Of a DNA stretch of 64,000 bases, positions 25,988 through 34,964 are shown piece after piece (the first letter of the stretch is position 1; the number at the start of each line of letters is the position of its first letter). A program made the translations under genes and the position numbers. Source of the DNA: Sphingopyxis sp. (GTDB taxonomy: Bacteria > Pseudomonadota > Alphaproteobacteria > Sphingomonadales > Sphingomonadaceae); assembly GCA_016793775.1 (NCBI GenBank), contig JAEULK010000026.1, positions 1-64,000 on the forward strand. The letters run 5' to 3'. The notes beneath the pieces were generated by a model. The model had not been told where the DNA came from, did not search any database, and saw only the letters and a list, made by a program, of their open reading frames with translations.

Positions 25988-27094
25988 ATGGTGGCCAGGG
26001 CGGACTTCGAACAAAGCGACGGCGCCGACGGCGTCGATGTCCGGTTCACCGGTCGGCTGACGCTGGCGCGGCTCGGCGACCTGCCCGCGCGGCTCGATGC
26101 GCTCGGCCCGATCGCCTCGCTCGACCTCTCGGCCATCGAACGTATCGACACCGTCGGCGCCTGGATCGTCACCCGCACCGTGCGCGACCATGGCGCCAAG
26201 GTCGTTGGCGCCAGCGCCGAAGCCGAACGCCTGCTCGAAGCGCTGGCCAGCGACAAGAGCGAATATCGCGTCCACCGCGACCGCCGCTCGGCGATGAACC
26301 GCATGCTCGAACAGGTCGGCACCGCCAGCATGGCGGTGTGGCACGAGCTGCTCGGCATCATCGGTTTTTTCGGCGCGATGATCATGGCGCTCGCCACCCA
26401 GCTGCGCGCCCGCCGCCGCCTGCGCTGGCACGCCATCGTCACCCGGTTCCAGACCGTCGGGGTCGACGCCCTCCCGATCATCGGCCTGATGACCTTCCTG
26501 ATCGGCATCGTCGTCGCGCAGCAGGGCGCGGTGCAGCTGCGCCAGTTCGGGCTCGAGGTGTTCACGATCAACCTCGTCGGCCGCGCCTCGATCCGCGAAC
26601 TCGGCCTGCTGATGACCGCGATCATGGTCGCGGGCCGCTCGGGCAGCGCCTTTGCGGCGCAGATCGGCACGATGAAGCTGACCGAGGAAATCGACGCGAT
26701 GCGCACGATCGGCGTCTCGCCGATGGAAGCCATCGTCCTCCCGCGCGTCGCCGCCGCGACGATATTGATGCCGCTGCTCGGCTTCTACGCCAGCATCTGC
26801 GCGATCATCGGCGGCGGGGTGTTCTGCTGGATCGGACTCGAAATCCCACCGCTCACCTATATTCAGCTGCTCCGCGACATCATCCCGATGACCGATTTCT
26901 GGGCGATGCTGATCAAGGCGCCGGTGTTCGGTATCCTGATCGGCGTCACCGGTTGTTACGAGGGCATGCAGGTGCGCCAGAATGCCGAAGAAGTCGGCCA
27001 GCGCACCACCTCGGCGGTCGTCGCCGCGATCTTCCTCGTGATCGTGCTCGACGCCTTTTTTGCGGTCTTCTTCTCAACGCTGGGATGGAACTGA
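25988..27094 (+). CDS. mlaE: Mla-type ABC transporter permease with N-terminal STAS-like region
   Basis: A 368-residue permease of the MlaE family. An N-terminal STAS-like region (about residues 1-95, with LDLSAIERIDTVGAWIVTRT) is fused to the permease, which has GIVVAQQGAVQLRQFGLEVF, the conserved RELGLLMTAIMVAGRSGSAF and IGTMKLTEEIDAMRTIG. In E. coli the STAS protein MlaB is separate; here it is part of the permease, as in many Gram-negative relatives. MlaE moves phospholipids between the membranes. It overlaps mlaF by one base (TGATG). Confidence 0.92.
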   Translation: MVARADFEQSDGADGVDVRFTGRLTLARLGDLPARLDALGPIASLDLSAIERIDTVGAWIVTRTVRDHGAKVVGASAEAERLLEALASDKSEYRVHRDRRSAMNRMLEQVGTASMAVWHELLGIIGFFGAMIMALATQLRARRRLRWHAIVTRFQTVGVDALPIIGLMTFLIGIVVAQQGAVQLRQFGLEVFTINLVGRASIRELGLLMTAIMVAGRSGSAFAAQIGTMKLTEEIDAMRTIGVSPMEAIVLPRVAAATILMPLLGFYASICAIIGGGVFCWIGLEIPPLTYIQLLRDIIPMTDFWAMLIKAPVFGILIGVTGCYEGMQVRQNAEEVGQRTTSAVVAAIFLVIVLDAFFAVFFSTLGWN

Positions 27095-27951
27095 TGACCG
27101 ACGAAGCCGAGGAACAACAGGTCCAGGAGGAACTCGCCGCCGCCGACGCAGTGCGGCCCGACGAGCATGAAAATGCCATCTGCGTGCGCGGCCTGGTGAA
27201 CAAGTTCGGCGACGCGGTGATCCACGAGGGACTCGATCTCGACGTCCGCTCGGGCGAGATTCTCGGCGTCGTCGGCGGGTCGGGCACCGGCAAGTCGGTG
27301 CTGATGCGTTCGATCATCGGCCTCCAGACCCCCGACGCGGGCGAGATCGAGGTCTATGGCAAGTCGCTCGACACCATCGCCGACGAAGAGGAATCGCGCG
27401 ACCTGCGCCGCCGCTGGGGCGTGATGTTCCAGGGCGGGGCGCTCTTCTCGACGCTCAGCGTGGCGGAGAATATCCAGGTTCCCTTGCGCGAATATTATCC
27501 GCGGCTCGACCAGAAACTGCTCGACGAGATTGCCGCCTACAAGGTCGCGATGGTCGGCCTGCCCCCCGATGCCGGCCCCAAATATCCCGCCGAGCTGTCG
27601 GGCGGCATGGTCAAGCGCGCCGGTCTCGCGCGCGCGCTCGCGCTCGACCCCGCCCTGCTCTTCCTCGACGAGCCGACCGCGGGGCTCGACCCGATCGGCG
27701 CCGCCAAGTTCGACGAGCTGATCCGCGAACTCGCCGACACCATGGGGCTCACCGTTTTTCTCATCACCCACGATCTCGACTCGCTCTATGCGACCTGCGA
27801 CCGCGTAGCGGTGCTCGCCGAAAAGAAAGTGATCGCGATCGGCACCATCCCGGAACTGCTTGCCACCGAGCATCCATGGATACAGGATTATTTCAACGGA
27901 CCGCGGGGCCGCGCAGCGGCGAGCGGGAACCAAACCGCGCCGCGACCATAG
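27094..27951 (+). CDS. mlaF: Mla-type ABC transporter ATP-binding protein
   Basis: A 285-residue ABC ATPase. Walker A is GVVGGSGTGKSVLMRS, the signature is AELSGGMVKRAGLARALAL (with the ABC-typical SGG), Walker B is LLFLDEPTAGLDPIG, and the switch His is in FLITHDLD. It powers lipid movement by MlaE. The start used is the ATG of the TGATG overlap with mlaE; an in-frame ATG nine bases earlier is also possible. The C-terminal tail of about 15 residues is not conserved in appearance. Confidence 0.93.
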   Translation: MTDEAEEQQVQEELAAADAVRPDEHENAICVRGLVNKFGDAVIHEGLDLDVRSGEILGVVGGSGTGKSVLMRSIIGLQTPDAGEIEVYGKSLDTIADEEESRDLRRRWGVMFQGGALFSTLSVAENIQVPLREYYPRLDQKLLDEIAAYKVAMVGLPPDAGPKYPAELSGGMVKRAGLARALALDPALLFLDEPTAGLDPIGAAKFDELIRELADTMGLTVFLITHDLDSLYATCDRVAVLAEKKVIAIGTIPELLATEHPWIQDYFNGPRGRAAASGNQTAPRP

Positions 27952-27960
27952 GAAAAGCTG

Positions 27961-28902
27961 ATGGAAACACGCTCGAACAACGTCCTCGTCGGCGCCTTCG
28001 TCCTCCTCTTCACCGCGGCGCTCGCCTTCTTCGTCGTCTGGCTCGCGAACGACAGCGGCGGCCACAAACAGGAATTCGACATCTATTTCAAACAGTCGGT
28101 CGATGGTCTCAGCAAGGGCGCACAGGTCCAATATTCGGGCGTCCCCGTCGGCCAGGTACGCCAGATCGCGCTGCTCCCCGACGATCCCGAATTCGTCCGC
28201 GTCCGCATCGAGGTCGAGGAAAATGTCCCGATCCTGCAAGGCACCACCGCCGCCTTGGAAGGCGTCGGATTCACCGGCGTCTCGCAAATCTCGCTCGCCG
28301 GCGGGGTCAAGGGCGCGCCGCCGATCACCGACAAGGGGCCGAACGGCAAGCCCGTCATTCCCAACCGCGTCGGCGGCCTCGGCGAATTGCTCAACACGGC
28401 GCCGCAATTGCTCCAGCGCCTGTCGACCCTGACCGAACGCCTCGCCGAACTCGCCGATGACGAAAATCAGGCGAGCATGCGCGGCATTCTCAACAATGTC
28501 GAAGCCTCGACCGCCATCCTCGCGCGCAACGGTCCGGCGCTCGAACGCGCGCTCGCCGACACGCGCATCGCGATCCAGCAGACCGGGCTCGCCGCCGAAC
28601 AGATCGGCAATCTCGCCGCCGCCACCCAGGGGACGATCGACCGCAACGTCGACCCCGCGATGCGCAATTTGCGCGACACGCTCGCCTCCGCCAACGTCTC
28701 GATGAAGACGCTCGAGGGCGCGATCGCCGATGCGCGGCCGGGGCTCAAGACCTTCAGCGAGACGACGATCCCCGAGGCGAACGCGCTGATCCGCGACCTG
28801 CGCCGCACCTCGGCCTCGCTCTCCAGCCTCACCGACAAGCTCGACCAGCAGGGCGCGGGCGCCGTCATCAGCGGCAGCAAGCTGCCCGATTACAAGCAAT
28901 GA
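27961..28902 (+). CDS. mlaD: MlaD/MCE-family substrate-binding protein
   Basis: A 313-residue membrane-anchored protein: one N-terminal membrane segment (VLVGAFVLLFTAALAFFVVW), then an MCE domain with SKGAQVQYSGVPVGQVRQI, followed by a long helical region (about residues 150-300) that may form the central tube or a coiled coil. MCE rings in the periplasm carry lipids between the MlaFE complex and the outer membrane. The gene lies 9 bases after mlaF and overlaps the lipoprotein gene. Confidence 0.92.
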   Translation: METRSNNVLVGAFVLLFTAALAFFVVWLANDSGGHKQEFDIYFKQSVDGLSKGAQVQYSGVPVGQVRQIALLPDDPEFVRVRIEVEENVPILQGTTAALEGVGFTGVSQISLAGGVKGAPPITDKGPNGKPVIPNRVGGLGELLNTAPQLLQRLSTLTERLAELADDENQASMRGILNNVEASTAILARNGPALERALADTRIAIQQTGLAAEQIGNLAAATQGTIDRNVDPAMRNLRDTLASANVSMKTLEGAIADARPGLKTFSETTIPEANALIRDLRRTSASLSSLTDKLDQQGAGAVISGSKLPDYKQ

Positions 28903-29537
28903 GGATGATGTCCGTCATGTCCACGCCGCTCCGCTCCTTCACCCGCCGCGTCCGCGCGCCTTTGCTCGCCACGCTCGGCGTCGCCTTGCTTTCGGCCTGC
29001 GTCAGCTTCGGCGCCAAGCCCCCGCCCTTCCTGCTTACCCTCGACGCCGATGCCGCCCCGCCCGCGGGCGCCGCGCGCACCGCGACCGAGGCCGCGACGC
29101 TCACCATCCTCATCCCCACCGCGCCGCAGAAACTGCGCACGACGCGCATCCCGGTGCAGCAGGACGGATCGAGCGTCGCCTATGTGAAAGACGCCCAATG
29201 GGTCGAGGCGCCGCAACGCCTGTTCCAGCGCCTGATCAGCGAAACCGTCGCCGCCCGCTCGGGCCGCGTCGTCCTCGACGAAGGCCAGTATCTCACCGCG
29301 CCCGGCGAACAGCTCGCGGGCCAGCTGATGGAATTCGGCGTCGACGCCCGGACCGGCGAGGCGGTGGTGGTTTACCAAGCGATGCTGGTCGCCGCCGGCG
29401 GCAAAAGCGTCGCCCAACGCCGCTTCGAAGCGCGCGAAAACCTCGGCGGCGTGGTCGAGGCCAAGCCCGTGGGCGAGGCGCTGACGCGGGCAGCGAACAA
29501 GGTGGCGGTCGAGGTCGCGGGGTGGCTGGGGGGCTGA
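28899..29537 (+). CDS. ABC-type transport auxiliary lipoprotein (PqiC/Mla-associated type)
   Basis: A 212-residue outer-membrane-type lipoprotein. The signal peptide ends in VALLSACVSFG, a lipobox with Cys at about residue 30. The mature domain has ILIPTAPQKLRTTRIPV and YVKDAQWVEAPQRLFQRLI, typical of auxiliary lipoproteins that accompany MCE transporters. Its start overlaps mlaD by four bases, completing a four-gene lipid-transport operon that lacks adjacent mlaA and mlaC. Confidence 0.88.
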   Translation: MRMMSVMSTPLRSFTRRVRAPLLATLGVALLSACVSFGAKPPPFLLTLDADAAPPAGAARTATEAATLTILIPTAPQKLRTTRIPVQQDGSSVAYVKDAQWVEAPQRLFQRLISETVAARSGRVVLDEGQYLTAPGEQLAGQLMEFGVDARTGEAVVVYQAMLVAAGGKSVAQRRFEARENLGGVVEAKPVGEALTRAANKVAVEVAGWLGG

Positions 29538-29556
29538 CGCCGCAAGCTATCCCGGC

Positions 29557-30063
29557 TCAGTTCCAGTCCCGCGCCAGAAATCGCTCCTTCGCACCGCTCA
29601 GGACCCGGATAGCGCGCTCGACATTGCGCTGCCTTGCCTGGTCCGATTTCAGATTGGCAAGATAACGCAGGACTTCCTTTTGGAGGCTGGGCGCCAGGTC
29701 GTCCCATCGCGCTTTGGCTTGACCGTCCCGAGCGAGCGCCAGCGAAAACTCTGGAAGCAGCTCATGTTGCGGGCCGCTCGTATAGGCGGAATCGAAGACG
29801 ATCGACACCTCGACGCTGTCACCGACGTCGGCTCCCGAAGCCTTGCGAACGCCGCCGTCGAGATAGAGGTAGAAGCTTCCGTCACCCACGGGCATCATAT
29901 TAACCCGCCACGCGGGGTCCGGCTTGCCGTTGACCTGAATCAGTACGGGCATGGGCCGTTTCCAGCCCGCCTTGATCCGCGCCGCGCGCGCCGCACTCAC
30001 CATCAAATAGGGGTTGATCCCTCGGAGTCCGATTTTCGCCCTGAACTTCATCGAGGTAGCCAT
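29557..30063 (-). CDS. YdeI/OmpD-associated, DUF1905-type protein
   Basis: A 168-residue cytosolic protein. The N-terminal half (MKFRAKIGLRGINPYLMVSA and KRPMPVLIQVNGKPD) is a small beta-barrel of DUF1905 type; the C-terminal half, with ARWDDLAPSLQKEVLRYL and RNVERAIRVLSGAKE, matches the YdeI/OmpD-associated helical region. Function is not established. It is convergent with the Mla lipoprotein gene and lies upstream of pepN on the same strand with only about 30 bases between. Confidence 0.88.
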   Translation of the reverse strand: MATSMKFRAKIGLRGINPYLMVSAARAARIKAGWKRPMPVLIQVNGKPDPAWRVNMMPVGDGSFYLYLDGGVRKASGADVGDSVEVSIVFDSAYTSGPQHELLPEFSLALARDGQAKARWDDLAPSLQKEVLRYLANLKSDQARQRNVERAIRVLSGAKERFLARDWN

Positions 30064-30094
30064 TCCGGGAAACGCGCCGTGAAGGACGCGACCC

Positions 30095-32689
30095 TCACCC
30101 CATCAAACTCTTGCTCGCCTGCTCGGTCGTATCGCGCGACAACCCCGGCTGCGCCAAGATCCGCTCCAGTTCGGCTTTCATCATCGCCGCCCGCGCCTCG
30201 TCGAAGCGTTTCCAGCGCCCCAGCGGCGGGATCATGCGTGCGGCGGTCTGCGGGTTCTTGGGGTCGAGCGCGATCACCAGGTCAGCGATCAGCCTATAGC
30301 CCGCGCCGTCGGCCTGGTGGAACGCCGCCTGGTTGCCCGTCAGCGCGCCATAGAGCGAGCGCACGCGGTTGGGGTTCGCCAGCGTGAAATCGGGATGCCC
30401 GGCCAGTTCCTGCACCGCCGCGACCGTGTCGGGACGCAGCGACCAGGCCTGGACCTGGAACCATTTGTCGAGCACCAGCGGATTGTCGCGATAGCGCTGA
30501 TAGAAGATATCGAGCGCCGCCACGCGCTCGTCGCCGTCGCCGTGCGCCAGCGTCGCGAGCGCCGCCTGCCGCTCGGTCATGCCGTCGGCGTTCGAGAAGA
30601 TGCCGAACACCAAAGCCGGCACATCGGCGATGCCCGTCGCGGCGAGATAGGCAAGTCCGACCCCGCGCAGGCGGCGGCCGCCCTTGGCCTTGGGCGACAG
30701 GTCGGTCGCGGGCGGACAGGCGCCCGCCAGGATCGCGCGCCACTCGCCTTCGAGCGCGCGGCCGATCGCGGCCTGCAGCGCCAGCCTTTCGCGGCGGATC
30801 GCATCGGGATCGACGGTGACCATCTGGTCGCCGATAAAGGCCTCGCTCGGCAGCAGCACCGCCTCCGCGACAAAGGCCGGGTCCTTGCCCCGCCCCGCGA
30901 GCGTGCCCGCAACCGCATCGATCACCGCCTGCTGGTCGACCGCCTCGCCCGACACCGCCGCCACCAGCGTGTCGAGCATCAGCTGCTGCAACGCTTCGTA
31001 GCGCGCGAAGGGATCGTCATCATGCGCCGCGAGCCAGGCGAGTTCGCCCGGCGCGCGGACATAATCGACGATCACCGGCGCCGAAAAACCGCGGTTGACC
31101 GACAGCGCCGGCCGCGCATCGAACCGACCGAGGGGCACGCGCTGGCTGGCACCGGCCAGCGTCACCAAAGTATCGGGCATGACGGCGCCGCTGCCGTCCA
31201 TCGCAAAGGCCGCGAGGCGCAGCGGCAGCATCATCGCCCGCTTGTCGTTCTGGCCCGGGGTCGGCGGCACCGTCTGCGCCACATCGAGGAACCAGTCGCC
31301 GCCCTCCTCGGCCAGCGCCAGCGTCAGCCGCGGCGTCCCCGCCTGCTCGTACCAGCGGCGGAACAGCGACAGGTCGATAGCGCCGCCCTCCTCCATCGCG
31401 CGCACAAAATCCTCGCAGGTCGCGGCCTCGCCGTCGTGGCGCTCGAAATACAGGTCGGTGCCCGCCCGGAACCGCTCGGGCCCGAGCAAAGTCGCCATCA
31501 TCCGGATGATCTCGGCGCCCTTGTTATAGACGGTCGCGGTATAGAAGTTGCTGATTTCCTGGAAGCTGTCGGGGCGGATCGGGTGCGCGAGCGGCCCGGC
31601 ATCCTCGGGAAATTGCGCCGCGCGGAGCAGGCGGACGTCCTCGATGCGCTTGACCGATGGCGAGCCCATGTCGGCCGAAAAGCTCTGGTCGCGAAAGACG
31701 GTGAAGCCTTCTTTCAGGCTCAGCTGGAACCAGTCGCGGCAGGTGACGCGATTGCCCGACCAATTGTGGAAATATTCATGCGCGACGACGCCCTGCACCC
31801 CGTCATAATCCATGTCGGTCGCGGTATCGGCATCGGCGAGGATATAGCGGGTGTTGAAGATGTTGAGGCCCTTGTTCTCCATCGCCCCCATGTTGAAATC
31901 GCCGACCGCGACGATGTTGAACAGGTCGAGGTCATATTCGCGGCCATAGACGCGCTCGTCCCACGTCATGCTGTCCTTCAACGCCTGCATCGCGTGGCCG
32001 GTGCGGCCCTCGTCGCCCGCGCGCACCCAGATGCCGAGTTCGACCACGCGCCCCGACACCGTGGTGAAACTGTCGCGATTGACCACCAGATCGCCCGCGA
32101 CCAGCGCGAACAGATAGGAGGGTTTCGGCCAGGGATCCTCCCACAGCGCCCAATGCGTGCCCTGCTCGCCCTCGCCCTGCTCGATACAATTGCCGTTCGA
32201 CAGCAGGATCGGGAAAGCCGTCTTGTCGCCCGCCATGCGCACCTTGTACCGGCTCATCACATCGGGGCGGTCGGGGTGGAAGGTGATGCGGCGAAACCCC
32301 TCGGCCTCGCATTGCGTGCACAGCATCCCGTTCGACGCGAACAGCCCCATCAAATTGGTGTTGGCGGCGGGATTGACAACCGTATCGACCTCGACCGTCG
32401 CGCTGGTGCGGTCGCCCAGATCGACGATCAGGTCGCTGCCCGCCATGCGCCAGTCGTTCCACACCGCGCCGTCGACGCGCACCTCGACCGGGCTGATCGC
32501 ATCGCCGCGCAGCGTCAGCGGGACGGGCGCCTCGGCATGACGCTCGACCGACAGGCTCGCCGAGACCTTGGTCTCGTCGATGCCGAGCGCGAAATCGAGC
32601 GCCACATCGGGAACCTGCCATTCGGGCGGACGATAATCGCCGCGGTGGATGGTGACGGGGATGGCGGGCGTCGAGGATGCATCGGTCAT
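30095..32689 (-). CDS. pepN: aminopeptidase N (M1 family)
   Basis: An 864-residue zinc metallopeptidase. The gluzincin motif is VVAHEYFHNWSGNR with the downstream Glu in LSLKEGFTVFRDQ; the substrate-binding GxMEN-type motif is FNMGAMENKGLNIF. C-terminal DUF3458 domains follow, as in E. coli PepN. The enzyme removes N-terminal residues from peptides in the cytosol. The ATG at 32689 was chosen; the frame extends 36 bases further to 32725 but is less likely. It is divergent from the SDR gene. Confidence 0.95.
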   Translation of the reverse strand: MTDASSTPAIPVTIHRGDYRPPEWQVPDVALDFALGIDETKVSASLSVERHAEAPVPLTLRGDAISPVEVRVDGAVWNDWRMAGSDLIVDLGDRTSATVEVDTVVNPAANTNLMGLFASNGMLCTQCEAEGFRRITFHPDRPDVMSRYKVRMAGDKTAFPILLSNGNCIEQGEGEQGTHWALWEDPWPKPSYLFALVAGDLVVNRDSFTTVSGRVVELGIWVRAGDEGRTGHAMQALKDSMTWDERVYGREYDLDLFNIVAVGDFNMGAMENKGLNIFNTRYILADADTATDMDYDGVQGVVAHEYFHNWSGNRVTCRDWFQLSLKEGFTVFRDQSFSADMGSPSVKRIEDVRLLRAAQFPEDAGPLAHPIRPDSFQEISNFYTATVYNKGAEIIRMMATLLGPERFRAGTDLYFERHDGEAATCEDFVRAMEEGGAIDLSLFRRWYEQAGTPRLTLALAEEGGDWFLDVAQTVPPTPGQNDKRAMMLPLRLAAFAMDGSGAVMPDTLVTLAGASQRVPLGRFDARPALSVNRGFSAPVIVDYVRAPGELAWLAAHDDDPFARYEALQQLMLDTLVAAVSGEAVDQQAVIDAVAGTLAGRGKDPAFVAEAVLLPSEAFIGDQMVTVDPDAIRRERLALQAAIGRALEGEWRAILAGACPPATDLSPKAKGGRRLRGVGLAYLAATGIADVPALVFGIFSNADGMTERQAALATLAHGDGDERVAALDIFYQRYRDNPLVLDKWFQVQAWSLRPDTVAAVQELAGHPDFTLANPNRVRSLYGALTGNQAAFHQADGAGYRLIADLVIALDPKNPQTAARMIPPLGRWKRFDEARAAMMKAELERILAQPGLSRDTTEQASKSLMG

Positions 32690-32736
32690 GCCAGCGGGTC
32701 TAGGCGCGGGCCGCTGGCTGCGCAATAAGGCGCGCC

Positions 32737-33528
32737 ATGGGCCATATGCTGATTTTCGGACTGGGTTATGCGGGGGGCCACCTCGCCGAGCGCCTGACCG
32801 CGCGCGGCTGGCAGGTGACCGGCACGACGCAGGACGGGCGCAATGGAACCGCCGCGTTCGACGATGACGCGGCCGTACTCGCGGCGCTGCGGTCGGCGAC
32901 GCATATCCTGTCCTCGGTACCCCCGGTCGAAGGCGCCGATCCGGTGCTGGTGCGCTATGGCGAGGTCATTGCCCTCGCCGCCGCTACCTGGGTGGGCTAT
33001 CTCTCCTCGACCGGGGTCTATGGCGATGCCGGCGGCGCCTGGATCGACGAGAGCGCGCCGGTCAAAGGCCGCCGCGCCGACCGCAATGCCGCCGATTCCG
33101 CGTGGCAATCTCTGCGTGGCGATGTCCGCGTCTTCCGCCTGCCCGGCATCTACGGCCCCGGCCGCTCGATCCTCGACCGTATAAGCGAAGGCCGCGCGCA
33201 CCGCATCGCCCTGCCCGATCAGGTCTTCAGCCGCGTGCATGTCGACGATATCGCGAGCGGCATTTTCGCGTCGTTCCGCGGACCGTCGGGGGTGTACAAC
33301 CTCGCCGACGACGAACCCTGTCACCAGAATTGCCTCGTCGAATGGGGCAGCGCGATGCTCGGCGCGCCCTTGCCGCCGCTGCAAACACTCGACGACGCGG
33401 GATTGTCCGCCGCCGCGCGCGCCTTCTATGCCGAGAACCGCCGCGTCGCGAACGGCCGGGCGAAACGGCTGCTCGGCTGGACGCCGCGCTATCCGAGCTT
33501 TCGCGAGGGACTCGCCGCCTGTCTGTAA
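32737..33528 (+). CDS. NAD(P)-binding SDR/epimerase-like protein (YeeZ type)
   Basis: A 263-residue Rossmann-fold protein. The dinucleotide-binding site is MLIFGLGYAGGHLAERLTAR, SSTGVYGDAGGAW carries the SDR-type Ser-Thr-Gly-x-Tyr, and FRLPGIYGPGRSILD and FSRVHVDDIASGIFASF are conserved in extended SDRs of the YeeZ group. Substrate unknown. The usual TGxxGxxG is GLGYAGG here, as in that group. It ends immediately before a palindromic element. Confidence 0.87.
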   Translation: MGHMLIFGLGYAGGHLAERLTARGWQVTGTTQDGRNGTAAFDDDAAVLAALRSATHILSSVPPVEGADPVLVRYGEVIALAAATWVGYLSSTGVYGDAGGAWIDESAPVKGRRADRNAADSAWQSLRGDVRVFRLPGIYGPGRSILDRISEGRAHRIALPDQVFSRVHVDDIASGIFASFRGPSGVYNLADDEPCHQNCLVEWGSAMLGAPLPPLQTLDDAGLSAAARAFYAENRRVANGRAKRLLGWTPRYPSFREGLAACL

Positions 33529-33530
33529 CC

Positions 33531-33618
33531 GTCGCCTCCGCGAAGGCGGGGGCCGCCATCGCCCTTTTTCTGCGTCGCAGGGTAAACCGACAGCGGCCCC
33601 CGCCTTCGCGGGGGCGAC
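33531..33618. repeat. GTCGCCCCCGC palindromic element (copy 2)
   Basis: Arms GTCGCCTCCGCGAAGGCGGG (33531 on) and the matching CGGCCCCCGCCTTCGCGGGG (33594 on) are inverted 25-base repeats with one difference; each is also a hairpin. They enclose 38 bases that include CCCTTTTTCTG. The unit lies exactly between two convergent gene ends and matches the element at 12623-12711. Confidence 0.88.
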
Positions 33619-33621
33619 GGC

Positions 33622-34914
33622 TCAGAGCAGCACATCCACCGTGTAGATCACCACGCCCACGAGCCCGCCGACCAGCGTCCCGTTGATGCGGATATATTGC
33701 AGGTCGTCGCCGACCGCATTTTCCAGCCGGTCGGTGATCGTCTTGGCGTCCCAGCCGCGGATCGTGTCCGACACCAGCCTCAGCGCGGTCTCGCCATAGC
33801 TGTCGACCGCGCCGACCGCCGCGCGCCGCGCATAGCGGTTGAGCGTGCGCTTGATATGCGCATCCTCGCCCAGCATCGCGCCGAACTGCGTCACCAGTTC
33901 GCCCAGCCGCCCCGCGAGCATCGTGTCGGGATCGCGCGCCGCCTTCAGCAGCGCGCTGCGGCCCTGTTCCCATAACCCGTCGAGCCAGCGTTTCACCGCC
34001 GCATTGTCGAGCAGCTCGTCGCGAACCTTGGCGACCTTGGCCTGCACTTCGGGGTCGGTCTGCAGGTCCTGCGCCATCTTGGCGAGACCTTCCTCGACAC
34101 GCAGGCGCAGCGGATGGTCGGTCTCTTCGGCCATTTCGCTGAGCAATTTGCCCAGCCCCGCGACGATGCGGTTCGAGATGCTCTCGTCGAGCCCGGTGAA
34201 GCGCACGATCGCATTGCTGTTGTCGTGCACCATCTGATGGATCAGATGCGCGTTGAGTTCGAGCGTCTTCGACCCCCATTTGACCATCGCGTCGAGCAAC
34301 GGCTGATGCCGCCCCTCGGCGAGCGCCGCCTGCAGCGCCTGTCCGAGCAAGGGCGCGACATCGAGTTCGCGCAGTCGGTCGGCGATCGCCGACTTGACCA
34401 TCCCGCCCAGCCGCTGCTGGTCGAGCGCGCCGAGCGCATCGGCGATGATCCGCGACGCGCCAAGCTTCAGCCGTCCGCCACCCTCCGCGGGCTGCGACAG
34501 GAATTTGCCGACCGCGCCCGCGACGTCGAGCGTCTGCATCTTGCGCGCGATCAGCCGCGGCAACAGGAAATTGGTGAGCAGGAAGCGCGCCAGCGTGTCG
34601 CCGATGCGGTTCTTGTTGCGCGGCACGATCGCGGTGTGCGGGATCGGCAGCCCCATCGGGTGGCGGAACAGCGCGGTGACCGCAAACCAGTCCGCCAGCC
34701 CGCCGACCATCGCCGCCTCGGCAAAGGCGCGGACGAAACCGACCGCCGGATGCACGTCCTGATAATATTTCGCCGCCACGAAAATCGCCGCCATCACGAC
34801 GAGCATGCCCGTGGCGACGACGCGGATGTTGAACCCGCCCGTGGGAACGGCAACGCCCACCCCCCGGCTTGGTCTCGGGGGGTGGGCGGTGCGGGTTGGA
34901 ACGCTGTCCGTCAT
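33622..34914 (-). CDS. DUF445 membrane-associated protein
   Basis: A 430-residue protein of the DUF445/YjiN family. Two membrane segments bracket it: VVATGMLVVMAAIFVAAKYY near the start and LVGGLVGVVIYTVDVLL at the extreme end. AAMVGGLADWFAVTALFRHP and PIPHTAIVPRNKNRIGDTLA are the family signature, followed by long amphipathic helices. Function unknown. ATG codons at 34914 and 34920 are both possible. A strong 13-bp hairpin lies inside the first 25 codons (reported separately). Confidence 0.9.
   Translation of the reverse strand: MTDSVPTRTAHPPRPSRGVGVAVPTGGFNIRVVATGMLVVMAAIFVAAKYYQDVHPAVGFVRAFAEAAMVGGLADWFAVTALFRHPMGLPIPHTAIVPRNKNRIGDTLARFLLTNFLLPRLIARKMQTLDVAGAVGKFLSQPAEGGGRLKLGASRIIADALGALDQQRLGGMVKSAIADRLRELDVAPLLGQALQAALAEGRHQPLLDAMVKWGSKTLELNAHLIHQMVHDNSNAIVRFTGLDESISNRIVAGLGKLLSEMAEETDHPLRLRVEEGLAKMAQDLQTDPEVQAKVAKVRDELLDNAAVKRWLDGLWEQGRSALLKAARDPDTMLAGRLGELVTQFGAMLGEDAHIKRTLNRYARRAAVGAVDSYGETALRLVSDTIRGWDAKTITDRLENAVGDDLQYIRINGTLVGGLVGVVIYTVDVLL
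34854..34888. repeat. GC hairpin inside the 5' coding region of the DUF445 gene
   Basis: CGCCCACCCCCCG (34854-34866) and CGGGGGGTGGGCG (34876-34888) form a perfect 13-bp stem with a 9-base loop. It encodes the low-complexity segment HPPRPSRGVGVAVPTGG. In the mRNA it lies within about 60 bases of the start codon. Confidence 0.7.
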
Positions 34915-34964
34915 GCGCATCAAATGGCGAAGCGCGGCAAAGGTTGCAAGCGGCGCGGCGCCCC

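Noticed and set aside
30317..32728. 803-codon plus-strand frame
   Set aside because: Antisense to pepN, whose zinc-binding and substrate motifs are complete; it has no domain of its own.
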